Source of the DNA: Pseudoduganella violacea
GTDB lineage: Bacteria > Pseudomonadota > Gammaproteobacteria > Burkholderiales > Burkholderiaceae_D
Direction of reading: 5' to 3'
Assembly (NCBI RefSeq): GCF_014191875.1
Contig: NZ_JACHXD010000017.1
Coordinates: 1-64,000, forward strand
DNA length: 64,000 nt
This document shows positions 8,371 through 16,209 of the stretch, piece after piece. Numbering within the stretch: position 1 is the first letter of the stretch; each line of letters begins with the position of its first letter. Below the pieces are notes generated by a model. It made no database searches, was not told the DNA's origin, and saw nothing but the letters and a program-made list of their open reading frames with translations. The translations under genes were made by a program, and so were the position numbers.

Positions 8371-9087
8371 TTAGATTTTGTGGTGACGAAGAAGTCGACT
8401 GACAGTTTTGGTGGAAATACCAAAGTGCCGTGCCAGCTCACGCATGGAGAAGATGCCGGACTGGTAGGCGGAAATCACCGCTGCATCGCGGTTTCTTCCA
8501 TCGTTTGCATAGCCATCCAAGGACTGAGCCGCCGGCCTACCATTGCTGCAGCCAGCTTGGACGAAGTCCCGGTAAGCGGCTTCCGGCTCACTCGAACCAA
8601 ACTGGCTGAGCAACCATGTGGTCGATAGCCAGCTGGGCGCGGACATCGGATATAGCATGGCGCGATGGCTGCTCCAACGCCACTCGGCCGGATCGGCCAC
8701 CAGCTCCGCGCGCACGGGATTCAGCGAAATATACCTGGCCAATTCCAGCAAATGGCTTTGCTTGTGTACTAGCTCACCATGATAGCGCCCTTGAATCACA
8801 TGGCCCACAAGCTCATGCCGGGCATTGAAATGCTTGGCGTATACCCCGTTCAGGAAATGCATGCCCGCCGATAAATTCCCATCGGGCGTTTCGGCCAGCA
8901 AATGGTAGTGGTTCGGCATCTGGCAAAAACCATGGACAAGCAGATGAAAACGCTTGACCGTTTCGGCCAGCAAGTCCTGCCAGATCAGGTAATCACGCTC
9001 ATCCAGATATATCAGGCTACGGCGATTCCCTCGCGCTGTCACATGGTATAGCGCCCCCGGAAATTCAATGCGTGCAAGTCGGCCCAT
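8371..9087 (-). CDS. REP-associated tyrosine transposase (RAYT, Y1_Tnp/IS200-like)
   Basis: A 238-residue member of the Y1 transposase family. Visible motifs are the start MGRLARIEFPGALYHVTARG, the HUH-like MPNHYHLL with catalytic histidines, and FLNGVYAKHFN / RYHGELV. A C-terminal helix-turn-helix (MRELARHFGISTKTVSRLLR) probably recognises DNA. The family nicks and joins REP hairpin DNA. I prefer the start at 9087, where the typical M-R-x-A-R-x-x-x-P-G begins; ATG 9120 is also in frame. Flanking palindromes at 8314 and 9161 are its likely substrates. Confidence 0.85.
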   Translation of the reverse strand: MGRLARIEFPGALYHVTARGNRRSLIYLDERDYLIWQDLLAETVKRFHLLVHGFCQMPNHYHLLAETPDGNLSAGMHFLNGVYAKHFNARHELVGHVIQGRYHGELVHKQSHLLELARYISLNPVRAELVADPAEWRWSSHRAMLYPMSAPSWLSTTWLLSQFGSSEPEAAYRDFVQAGCSNGRPAAQSLDGYANDGRNRDAAVISAYQSGIFSMRELARHFGISTKTVSRLLRHHKI

Positions 9088-9160
9088 GACCACACTGTAG
9101 AGCGGCCCAATACCTTCCATGCAGACTTAAATCAAACCATGGAAGCAAATGCAACAGCCG

Positions 9161-9205
9161 AGCCCGTGTCCACCTTGGTGCCAGGCACCAAGGTGGACAC
9201 GGGCT
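9161..9205. repeat. REP-like palindrome, right copy
   Basis: Same 22-bp arms as the left copy but with central A, so it is the exact reverse complement of 8314-8358. It starts 17 bases downstream of the amn stop on the minus strand, where it could also help terminate amn. Confidence 0.85.
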
Positions 9206-9222
9206 GGACTATGGCGCGGGGC

Positions 9223-10728
9223 TTATTGGAAGGCGACTTCGGCGAAGCTGCGCAGTTTGCGGCTGTGGAGCTTGTCGGTGCCGAGGGCGCGCAGCAGTTC
9301 GAGGGCGCGGACGCCGATGCGCAGGTGCTGGTCGACGCGTTCGCGGTAGAACTGGTTGGCCATGCCGGGCAGCTTGATTTCGCCGTGCATGGGCTTGTCG
9401 CTGACGCACAGCAGCGTGCCGTAGGGGACGCGGAAGCGGAAGCCGTTGGCGGCTATGGTGGCGCTTTCCATGTCGAGCGCGACGGCGCGGCTTTGGCTGA
9501 AGCGGCGCTCGGGCGTGCGCTGCGGCAGCAGCTCCCAGTTGCGGTTGTCGGTGCTGGCGACAGTGCCGGTGCGCATCACGCGCTTGAGGTCGTGGCCTTG
9601 CAGTTGGGTGACGTCGGCCACGGCTTGTTCGATGGCGACCTGGACTTCGGCCAGCGGCGGGATCGGCACCCACAGCGGCAAGTCTTCGTCGAGCACATGG
9701 TCTTCGCGCACATAACCGTGGGCCAGCACGTAGTCGCCCAGCTGCTGGGTGTTGCGCAGGCCGGCGCAGTGGCCGAGCATGAGCCAGGCGTGCGGGCGCA
9801 GCACGGCAATGTGGTCGGTGATGGTCTTGGCATTGGCGGGGCCGACGCCGATATTGACCATGCTGATGCCGCTGCCGTCGGCGCGGATCAGGTGGTAGCC
9901 CGGCATCTGCGGCAGGCGCGGCGGCTGGCTGCCGAGCGCGTCGCCGGCCTGCATGGCTTGGCCGACGCGGCGCGTGACGATATTGCCCGGTTCGACAAAG
10001 GCGATATAGCCATTGGCTTGCTGGCTGTCGGCCGGCTGGCGCATGATGTCGTGGCCGAGACGCACGAATTCGTCGATGTAGAACTGGTAGTTGGTGAACA
10101 GGACGAAGTTCTGGAAGTGCTCGGGCGAGGTGCCGGTGTAGTGGCGCAGGCGCTGCAGCGAGTAGTCGACGCGCGGCGCGGTGAACAGGGCCAGCGGCTG
10201 GGCTTCGCCGGGCGCCGGTTCGAAGGTGCCATTCGGGATGCCGTCGTCCATGGCCGCCAGGTCAGGCAGGTCGAAGACATCGCGCATCAGCAGGCGGCGT
10301 TCGGCAGCCATGCTGCCTTCGATGTGGTCGTGCTCGGCAAACGAGAAGTGGATCGGTATTGGCTGGGCGCTCAGGCCCACTTCGAGCTGGACCGGCTTGT
10401 GCTGGCCATGGTTGTTCAGCAGCAGGCGGAATTGTTCGAGGTAGTAGCGCGCGAACAGGTCGGGCCGGGTCAGCGTGGTTTCAAAGACGCCGGGGCCGGC
10501 CACGAAGCCGTAGGACAGGCGCGAGTCGGCGCGCGCCACGGTTTCGGTCTGGATGCGCACATAGGGATAGCAGGCGCGCACATGTTCGGCCGGGGTGTCG
10601 CCTTCGACAAAGCGCTGCAGCGATTCGCGCAGATGGCGGATGCTGCCATCGTAGAGCGCCTGGACCTGGGCCAGGGCGGCGGCGGGATCGGTGAATTGCT
10701 GGGGAGCGGCGAAGGGGCGGCTGGACAT
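9223..10728 (-). CDS. amn: AMP nucleosidase
   Basis: A 501-residue protein of normal length for Amn, which hydrolyses AMP to adenine and ribose 5-phosphate in purine balance. The N-terminal AMP nucleosidase regulatory region (VRIQTETVARADSRLSYG) is followed by the C-terminal phosphorylase-like domain, with MVNIGVGPANAKTITDHIAV, LMLGHCAGLRNTQ and the segment ALDMESATIAANGFRFRVPY. It is cytoplasmic. The start at ATG 10728 has AAGGAG about 8 bases upstream. Both the start codon and the region upstream of the SD are held in an 11-bp inverted repeat (10726-10759), suggesting translational or operator control. Confidence 0.92.
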   Translation of the reverse strand: MSSRPFAAPQQFTDPAAALAQVQALYDGSIRHLRESLQRFVEGDTPAEHVRACYPYVRIQTETVARADSRLSYGFVAGPGVFETTLTRPDLFARYYLEQFRLLLNNHGQHKPVQLEVGLSAQPIPIHFSFAEHDHIEGSMAAERRLLMRDVFDLPDLAAMDDGIPNGTFEPAPGEAQPLALFTAPRVDYSLQRLRHYTGTSPEHFQNFVLFTNYQFYIDEFVRLGHDIMRQPADSQQANGYIAFVEPGNIVTRRVGQAMQAGDALGSQPPRLPQMPGYHLIRADGSGISMVNIGVGPANAKTITDHIAVLRPHAWLMLGHCAGLRNTQQLGDYVLAHGYVREDHVLDEDLPLWVPIPPLAEVQVAIEQAVADVTQLQGHDLKRVMRTGTVASTDNRNWELLPQRTPERRFSQSRAVALDMESATIAANGFRFRVPYGTLLCVSDKPMHGEIKLPGMANQFYRERVDQHLRIGVRALELLRALGTDKLHSRKLRSFAEVAFQ

Positions 10729-10759
10729 TGTGTAAGACTCCTTGTTGACTTACACAATG
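10726..10759 (-). promoter_or_regulatory. Inverted repeat enclosing the amn ribosome binding site
   Basis: CATTGTGTAAG at 10726-10736 and CTTACACAATG at 10749-10759 are perfect 11-bp complements with a 12-base loop. On the mRNA the loop contains AAGGAG and the second arm contains the amn start codon. It could be an RNA hairpin that hides AUG, or a dimeric operator over the start. Confidence 0.55.
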
Positions 10760-10786
10760 GTACCATCGGCCGCCCGGCCGCGTGAC

Positions 10787-11146
10787 TCAGCCGAAGACGG
10801 CGGGGGCGCGACGCGCGGTGTTGGCCGCGACGGGGTGCATGACGCCCGCCGGGACGGCACGCGTCAGGCTGAAGGATGGCGCCGCAACCGCGGCAAGCGG
10901 CGCAACCACGGCCGCGGCGGCAGCCGATGCGGCGGCCGCGGCAACGGCAAGCTCGGCTCGCACCTGAGCCTGCGCCTCTTGGCGGCGGGCGCGCTGACGC
11001 GCGATCAGGCCGCCCAGGGTGTAGAGGGCGCACAACCCACCCCAGACCAGGTGGGCGCCCCAGCCGCTGGCCATGACGGTCGCAACCAGGAAAATCATGG
11101 CACAGGCAAAGAACATGCTGTCGGTGGCGGGTTTGTCGGCTTCCAT
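10787..11146 (-). CDS. Small membrane protein, unknown function
   Basis: A 119-residue protein. Two hydrophobic segments lie at residues ~10-28 (MFFACAMIFLVATVMASGWG) and ~30-48 (HLVWGGLCALYTLGGLIA). A basic stretch RQRARRQEAQ and an alanine-rich region, possibly helical, follow. No family recognised; the N-terminal half resembles a 2TM-type module. It lies upstream of amn with a 58-base gap and may have its own promoter; an imperfect palindrome lies at 11163-11198 just upstream. Confidence 0.5.
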   Translation of the reverse strand: MEADKPATDSMFFACAMIFLVATVMASGWGAHLVWGGLCALYTLGGLIARQRARRQEAQAQVRAELAVAAAAASAAAAAVVAPLAAVAAPSFSLTRAVPAGVMHPVAANTARRAPAVFG

Positions 11147-11162
11147 GGGGGACCTCGCAAAT

Positions 11163-11198
11163 ATTTCCTAATAACAATTTTTGTTATCTAAAGGAAAT
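11163..11198. promoter_or_regulatory. Imperfect palindrome upstream of the small membrane protein gene
   Basis: Nested arms ATTTCCT / AGGAAAT and TAACAA / TTGTTA around TTT, in an AT-rich stretch 17-52 bases before the start at 11146. It could be an operator. The two halves are not equally spaced, so confidence is low. Confidence 0.3.
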
Positions 11199-11331
11199 AG
11201 TACCAGAATCCGCCCTGCTGTGCTCACTCAGCCTTAAAAAATCTCTCCAATTGTTGCACTTTCCTCTTATGCATCGCTCAATGTTTCTTGCGATGAAGGT
11301 CCGCACGATGCTTGAAAATACCGCTGCACTA

Positions 11332-11358
11332 AAAAGCCCGCGATTGCTCGCGGGCTTT
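11332..11358 (-). terminator. Rho-independent terminator after the protease-lectin operon
   Basis: On the minus strand AAAGCCCGCGA-GCAA-TCGCGGGCTTTTTA forms a GC-rich stem with a tetraloop and T-run, 25 bases after the stop of the small gene at 11383. The plus strand also reads as a hairpin followed by TTT. Confidence 0.8.
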
Positions 11359-11382
11359 GGGCCGGTTGACGGCCGGGCGGGA

Positions 11383-11688
11383 TCAATCCTGGCGCAGCTT
11401 CAGCACATCGGATCGCGCCTCCACCAGTTCGAACACCTGGCCCGGCATGCCGGGGCCTTCCAGCCGGAAGCGGTTCATGCCCAGGGCCGTCAGGTTGACA
11501 TGGCTATGCTGCTGGCGGTCGTCCGCCCCCGGCATGCCGCGCACCACCGGTCCCCCGCCCATGCCGAAATCCACCGTTTCGCGGCCGCGCCGGGCCGGTG
11601 GAAAATCGAACGATTGCGTCGGGCGGAACACTTGGACACTGCCTTCATCCTCCTCGAAGGAATGGGTCCAGCTGCCAGTCAGGTTCAT
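11383..11688 (-). CDS. Hypothetical protein coupled to the metalloprotease gene
   Basis: A 101-residue soluble protein starting MNLTGSWTHSFEEDEGSVQVFRP, without a recognised family or signal peptide. The opening resembles small beta-barrel lipocalin-like proteins (LTGSWTHSFEED ... GMNRFRLEGPGMPGQVFELVEA), but this is only a resemblance. ATG 11688 overlaps the preceding stop as TGATG, so translation is coupled to the protease-lectin gene; GTG 11691 is an alternative. A terminator follows. It may be an inhibitor, chaperone or partner of the protease. Confidence 0.55.
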   Translation of the reverse strand: MNLTGSWTHSFEEDEGSVQVFRPTQSFDFPPARRGRETVDFGMGGGPVVRGMPGADDRQQHSHVNLTALGMNRFRLEGPGMPGQVFELVEARSDVLKLRQD

Positions 11689-14117
11689 CACGGGTTCATG
11701 CTCCCCAAAGGTTGGCGCAGCTCACGCTGCAAGGAGGCGCCGGCCGGCAAGGTCAGGGTTTGCAGGTCGGGCGCCACGTCCTGCGGCTGCAGCAGCGCCC
11801 CTTGCGGCGGCGCCTGCGGTGCTTCGCGGAAGGCCGAGATCACGCCGCCCAGGTTCTCGTAGCCGGTGACCGAGGGTAGCCAGGCGCTGCCGTTCCAGGC
11901 CTTGTGGTACAGCGCGCTGTCGGTGCCGGTGACGAAGACGTCGAGCCGGTTCGGTCCCCACGAGGCCACGCGCGGCTGCGAAGTAAGGATGCCACCCATG
12001 AACTCGAAGCCGGTGGCCGACGGCCCCCAATTCGTGCCATCCCACCATTTGTGGTACAACGCGCTGTCCGTGCCCTGCACGAAGATGTCGAGCCGGTTCG
12101 GGCCCCAGGCCACCACTTCCGGTTCGCCGACGCACACCCCGCCCAGCCGTTCGAAGCCGTTTTGCGACGGCCCCCAGGCCGAGCCATTCCACCATTTATG
12201 GTACAGCGCGCCATCGGTGCCGGTGACGAAGATGTCGAGGCGGTTCGGCCCCCAGGCCACGGCGTGCGGCGCCGAGGTGCACACCCCGCCCAGGCGCTCA
12301 TAGCCGGTGGTCGACGGCCCCCAGGCCGAGCCGTCCCACCATTTGTGGTAGAGCGCGCGGTCGGTACCGATGACGAAGATGTCGAGCCGGTTCGGGCCCC
12401 AGGACACCACTTCCGGCTGGCCGACGCAGATGCCGCCCATGTTTTCATAGCCGGTCAGCGACGGTCCCCAGGACGAGCCGTTCCACCATTTGTGGTACAG
12501 CGCGCGGTTGGTGCCGAGCACGAAGACGTCGAGCCGGTTGGTGTCCCAGGAGACGATGCGCGGGTCGCCGACGCAGATGCCGCCCATGTTTTCGTAGCCG
12601 GTCAGCGATGGTCCCCAGGCCGAGCCATTCCACCATTTGTGGTACAGCGCGCTGTCCGTGCCGGTGACGAAGACGTCGAGCCGGTTGGCGCCCCAGGACA
12701 CGGCTTGCGGCACGCTGGTGCAGATGCCGCCCTGGTTTTCATAGCCCGTAACCGACGGTCCCCAGGCCGAACCGTTCCACCATTTGTGATAGAGCGCGCG
12801 GTTGGTGCCGAGCACGAAGGTGTCGAGCCGGTTCGGCCCCCAGGCCACCACCGGCGAGGAGCTGCGCCGGATGGCGCCCACGCCTTCAGTGCCGATGCTG
12901 CTGCGCACGCCATCAAGGCAGGCTTGCATGCGCGCCACCTGGCCGGCGGTAAACATGAACATGGCGCGGTCGTCCACATAATCCATATAGTTCATGAACA
13001 GATCGCCGTTCGGCCCGTTGCTGCAGGAGACGCGCGGGAAGGTCGGCGTGCCGGTGTTGGCGCCGCCCTGGTTCGGCGTGTCCGCCACATTGTCGGTGCC
13101 GGCGCAGCCGGTGCCGTCGTCGCCCCAGATATGGTTGAGGTTGAGCCAGTGGCCGATTTCATGGGTGGCCGTGCGCCCCAGGTTGAAAGGGGCGGCCGCC
13201 GTGCCCGTGGTGCCGAAGGCCGACTGGCGGATCACCACGCCGTCGGTGGCGGCCGGGCCGCCGGGGAACTGGGCGTAGCCAAGCAAGCCGCCCGCCAGCG
13301 GGCAAACCCAGATATTCAGATAGCGTGCCGAGGGCCAGGCGTTCAGACCGCCGCTCGCATTCGCCTTCACCGCGTCGTTGTCGGTAAAGCTGGTCACCGT
13401 AGTCTGGCGCCGCTCGATGCCGGTGGTGGGCGCGCCGCCCGGGTCGGTGGTGGCTAGCGCGAATTCAATGCGCGAATCGGCGGCCAGGGGCAGAAACGGC
13501 GCCGGCGTCAGCGCCACATCGGGATTGGTGCGGCGGAAGTCGCGGTTCAGCACCTCGATCTGGCTGGCGATCTGGGCGTCGCTGATATTCTGCGCGGCGG
13601 TGTTCCACACCACATGCACCACCACCGGAATGCGGGTGATGCCGCTGCGCGCCGAGACGGCGCCATTGCGCTCGAACTGTTCGGTCTGAATTTCGATCTC
13701 GTCGCGCGCGCGTGCATACTCGGGCACGGTCGAGAGCAGACGGCGGTGCACGTCCATGGTGCCGCACCGGCGCACGGCAGGCGCGTCATTGTCGCGCCCA
13801 CCGGCCCCGCCGCCTCCTCCGCCGGCGCCACCGCTGCCAAAGCCATCGCCGCCCATGCCGTTCCCGCCCGGCATGCCGCTATCGTCGCCCTGCTCCTCGC
13901 CATCCATGCCGCGCGCGCTCGGCATGCCGCCGGCCGCGCTGCGCACCACGCGCTGCAAGCCCGGCATGCCGCCGTCGCCTGGCCCGGCCGCGGCCAGCGC
14001 CTCGTCGTGCGGCATGGCATAGTCCGCGCTACCGTTGGCCGCCGCCGCGCCTTCGCTGGCGCCGCAGCCGCAATCGTCTCCCTTCCCTGCCACCCCCTTG
14101 GACTGTTTCGCTTTCAT
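11688..14117 (-). CDS. Pappalysin-like zinc metalloprotease fused to a seven-bladed PLL-type lectin propeller
   Basis: An 809-residue protein. Residues 1-~115 are low-complexity, Gly/Met-rich with repeated GMP motifs and an early CGC. Residues ~150-410 are an M43 (pappalysin) metalloprotease: zinc motif HEIGHWLNLNH near 316-326 and Met-turn NYMDY near 376. Residues ~415-770 hold seven repeats of about 50 residues (WGPNRLDIFV ... ALYHKWWNGSAWGPS ... GYENMGG), as in the fucose-binding Photorhabdus lectin (PLL/DUF346) propeller. A classical signal peptide is absent, so the export route is unclear. GGAGG precedes ATG 14117. It is coupled to the small gene at 11688. Sugar-targeted proteolysis is an inference. 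Confidence 0.85.
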   Translation of the reverse strand: MKAKQSKGVAGKGDDCGCGASEGAAAANGSADYAMPHDEALAAAGPGDGGMPGLQRVVRSAAGGMPSARGMDGEEQGDDSGMPGGNGMGGDGFGSGGAGGGGGGAGGRDNDAPAVRRCGTMDVHRRLLSTVPEYARARDEIEIQTEQFERNGAVSARSGITRIPVVVHVVWNTAAQNISDAQIASQIEVLNRDFRRTNPDVALTPAPFLPLAADSRIEFALATTDPGGAPTTGIERRQTTVTSFTDNDAVKANASGGLNAWPSARYLNIWVCPLAGGLLGYAQFPGGPAATDGVVIRQSAFGTTGTAAAPFNLGRTATHEIGHWLNLNHIWGDDGTGCAGTDNVADTPNQGGANTGTPTFPRVSCSNGPNGDLFMNYMDYVDDRAMFMFTAGQVARMQACLDGVRSSIGTEGVGAIRRSSSPVVAWGPNRLDTFVLGTNRALYHKWWNGSAWGPSVTGYENQGGICTSVPQAVSWGANRLDVFVTGTDSALYHKWWNGSAWGPSLTGYENMGGICVGDPRIVSWDTNRLDVFVLGTNRALYHKWWNGSSWGPSLTGYENMGGICVGQPEVVSWGPNRLDIFVIGTDRALYHKWWDGSAWGPSTTGYERLGGVCTSAPHAVAWGPNRLDIFVTGTDGALYHKWWNGSAWGPSQNGFERLGGVCVGEPEVVAWGPNRLDIFVQGTDSALYHKWWDGTNWGPSATGFEFMGGILTSQPRVASWGPNRLDVFVTGTDSALYHKAWNGSAWLPSVTGYENLGGVISAFREAPQAPPQGALLQPQDVAPDLQTLTLPAGASLQRELRQPLGSMNP

Positions 14118-14645
14118 GTTGCCTCCTCAATGAGTGCCAACTGTGTGAGCTTTCTTGTCCTGCCGGTGTTCGATCCTGGACCGCTGAAGAAGGTTCCCGA
14201 GTGGGTGTCGAGTAGCATGCCGGCACGCACCTTCGAACGAGGCGTTCGCGCCATCGGCAGCGGCCGGCGGACGGCAGCAGAACTTGCCGCCCGCATGCTC
14301 AAACTGCAAAGCTTGAGCCGGGGACCACAGGTAGCGTAGCGCACCGGCAGCGGCCGATTCTCGCCAATAATCACGGCCGCCGAATATATTCCGATCCCCT
14401 TTTCTACGCCGATAGCCGGGCGCTAAAGCCCCCCGTACCATTCCATGCGCCCAACCTTGTTGATAATAATTCTCATTTAGGCGATACTGCGAACTCTTCA
14501 CCGCTCAACCATGGCGCCGAGTTCGACGGGCAGGCGGTGCGCGCTGCTGCAGCGGGCAAGCGCGCGCACCTGCTCGCCGACACTATGCCCAAGCAGCTCG
14601 TCCATACATGCTAGGATGCGAGCTTGACTCACCTCCCGAAGCACC
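14118..14645. other. Non-coding gap between the protease and HAD genes
   Basis: A 528-base stretch. An open frame of 124 codons on the minus strand (14127-14501) ends just before the protease gene, but it has no recognisable family and drifting codon use, so I do not call it. The only signal is a Fur-box-like sequence at 14462-14480. Confidence 0.5.
14462..14480. promoter_or_regulatory. Fur-box-like sequence
   Basis: GATAATAATTCTCATTTAG matches 13 of 19 positions of the classical GATAATGATAATCATTATC Fur consensus. It lies 345 bases before the protease gene and 166 before the HAD gene; neither is an obvious iron gene. It may be a relic of a lost iron-regulated gene. Confidence 0.35.
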
Positions 14646-15353
14646 ATGAAGCATAGACTGTTCCTTTTTGACTTAGACGACACCCTGCTCGACTTCAAAG
14701 CCTCCGAAAAACTCTCTTTCGTGCGCACCATGCGGGAGCTTGGCCTGCCCGACGGGATGGACGAGCTTTTCCTGCAATACCAGGCGATCAATACGGCGCT
14801 CTGGAAAAGCTTTGAAATGGGAGAGGTCAGCAAAGATTTCCTGAAAGTCGAGCGCTTCCGCCAAACCTTCCAAAGCAAAGGCATCGCGCTGGACCCCGAG
14901 GCCGCAAGCCGCCGCTATCTGGAATCGCTGCCGGAGACGGTGGTCCTGATCGACGGCGCCGAACATCTATGCGCAACCCTGGCCGGCATCGGCGAAGTGG
15001 GCATCATCACCAATGGCGTCGAATCCATCCAGAGCCGCCGCATCGCCAGCTCGGGACTCGGCAAGCACATTTCCTTCGTGGCGACGTCGGAGTCCTCCGG
15101 CTACGCCAAGCCGGACGTCCGCTTCTTCGAGTACGCGACGCAGATGGCGCGCTCCTTCGTGAAGGAAGAAACCATCATCGTCGGCGACCGCCTGGATGCC
15201 GACATCCTCGGCGCCAACCGGTTTGGCATAGAAAGCTGCTGGTTCAATCCTGGCCGCCTGGCCAACGAATCGGAAGCGCTGCCCACCTATGAAGCCGCCA
15301 GCCTGCACGATATTTTGCCCTCGCTGCGGGAACCCGCAGCCGCACATGATTAA
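14646..15353 (+). CDS. HAD-family hydrolase, YjjG-like pyrimidine nucleotidase
   Basis: A 235-residue HAD phosphatase. Motif I is FDLDDT (nucleophile D9, acid/base D11), motif II is IITNGVE, the motif III lysine is in YAKPDVRFF and motif IV is VGDRLDADI. The helical cap (residues ~15-95) and overall length match the YjjG/YfnB group of noncanonical pyrimidine nucleoside monophosphate phosphatases. Substrate is inferred from that similarity only. It is cytoplasmic. The small gene at 15357 starts 3 bases after the stop, likely in one transcript. Confidence 0.8.
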   Translation: MKHRLFLFDLDDTLLDFKASEKLSFVRTMRELGLPDGMDELFLQYQAINTALWKSFEMGEVSKDFLKVERFRQTFQSKGIALDPEAASRRYLESLPETVVLIDGAEHLCATLAGIGEVGIITNGVESIQSRRIASSGLGKHISFVATSESSGYAKPDVRFFEYATQMARSFVKEETIIVGDRLDADILGANRFGIESCWFNPGRLANESEALPTYEAASLHDILPSLREPAAAHD

Positions 15354-15356
15354 GGC

Positions 15357-15608
15357 ATGAATATGGGAATTGAGTACAAGATCAAGTTTGCGGCCCCCTC
15401 CGACTTCAACCCATCAGGACTGTTCGAAAAGCTGCCCAGCCCAATTGCAAGAGAGAAGATGATGGAAATCTACAACTACGCAATTGAGCCGGACGGCTTC
15501 TATTTCATCGACCATCTGGTGGATGGCGCGGTCGCCTCCGTGGCGTTGCGCCGCTTCATAGATGTGGCGCTTGCGCATAGCCAGTCCGTTGAAATCCTGG
15601 AGCTATAA
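15357..15608 (+). CDS. Hypothetical small protein after the HAD hydrolase
   Basis: An 83-residue soluble protein starting MNMGIEYKIKFAAP; ATG 15363 is an alternative start. It has no recognised family and its sequence looks like a compact alpha/beta fold. It directly follows the HAD gene and is probably co-expressed with it. It converges with the gene ending at 15625. Codon use is like its neighbour, supporting a real gene. Confidence 0.55.
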   Translation: MNMGIEYKIKFAAPSDFNPSGLFEKLPSPIAREKMMEIYNYAIEPDGFYFIDHLVDGAVASVALRRFIDVALAHSQSVEILEL

Positions 15609-15624
15609 GACAATGTTTGCGTAG

Positions 15625-16209
15625 CTATTGCCGATTTCCCCCAGCCATAGCTTGCTGATTTCGCTGTAGGATTTCCTTGCGCGTCTGCTCGATCAGCCGG
15701 ATTTTTTCCACCACTTTGGCGATTTCCTGCTCCGGAATGCCGGCGGCGCGGGCGCGTTCAACGTCGGCGCGCAGGCGCGGTAGTTCGGTTTCAGCTGCGG
15801 CGACATAAGAAGCCAGCAGGCGGGCATGCTGGCTTCCTTCGAATTTTTGATAGGCATTGTGATCGGCCAGCTGATTAGCGTCGGGCGTTGCCTGCGTTTC
15901 GGTGTCGCGCACGATGGGCGGGGTGCGCGCATCGCCATGCTCGCGTGCTTGCGCCATGCTGAGCCACGCTGAACCGCTGCTGTCGACCGGCGCCAGCGGG
16001 ACGCGCTTCAATTCCCTCTTCTCTCCTTGCGGCATGGCGCCGAACCATTGATTGCCTTGCGTATCGCCGCTGCCGGCCGGCTGCCGCGCCGCGTCGCTTG
16101 GTGATGCGGTGCTGGCGATTGCAGGGGCTGCGCGATCGGGTTCAGGCCACAGCAACCACGTGGCGAGGCTGGCTGCGGCAAGAACGGCGATGGCGTATGG
16201 CGCTTTCAT
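15625..16209 (-). CDS. Exported hypothetical protein, last gene of the phospholipase-foldase operon
   Basis: A 194-residue protein. Residues 1-~20 (MKAPYAIAVLAAASLATWLL) form a signal peptide or membrane anchor, followed by a Pro/Ala/Ser-rich linker. A charged helical C-terminal half (residues ~110-190) is likely a coiled coil (SQHARLLASYVAAAETELPRL). ATG 16209 overlaps the stop of the parvulin gene as ATGA. It may be a periplasmic helper of that foldase or of the phospholipase, inferred from the operon only. Confidence 0.55.
   Translation of the reverse strand: MKAPYAIAVLAAASLATWLLWPEPDRAAPAIASTASPSDAARQPAGSGDTQGNQWFGAMPQGEKRELKRVPLAPVDSSGSAWLSMAQAREHGDARTPPIVRDTETQATPDANQLADHNAYQKFEGSQHARLLASYVAAAETELPRLRADVERARAAGIPEQEIAKVVEKIRLIEQTRKEILQRNQQAMAGGNRQ

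Larger units (their letters stand above)
8314..9205. mobile_element. REP-RAYT cassette (REP-associated transposase between inverted palindromes)
   Basis: A Y1-type transposase gene is bracketed by two 45-bp near-perfect palindromes at 8314-8358 and 9161-9205. The two copies are exact reverse complements, differing only in the central base. This is the arrangement of a REPtron: a RAYT flanked by REP hairpins. It lies between convergent paaX-like and amn genes without breaking either. Confidence 0.75.

Noticed and set aside
9139..10785. Plus-strand open frame opposite amn
   Set aside because: amn on the minus strand has full family similarity; the plus-strand product is a compositional shadow.
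11732..12880. Repetitive DNA as a possible CRISPR or tandem-repeat array
   Set aside because: The ~150-bp repeats are the seven coding blades of the lectin propeller and vary between units.
14127..14501. 124-codon open frame upstream of the protease gene
   Set aside because: No family, AT-rich start derived from the Fur-box-like DNA, uneven codon use; its only support is its closeness to the next gene.
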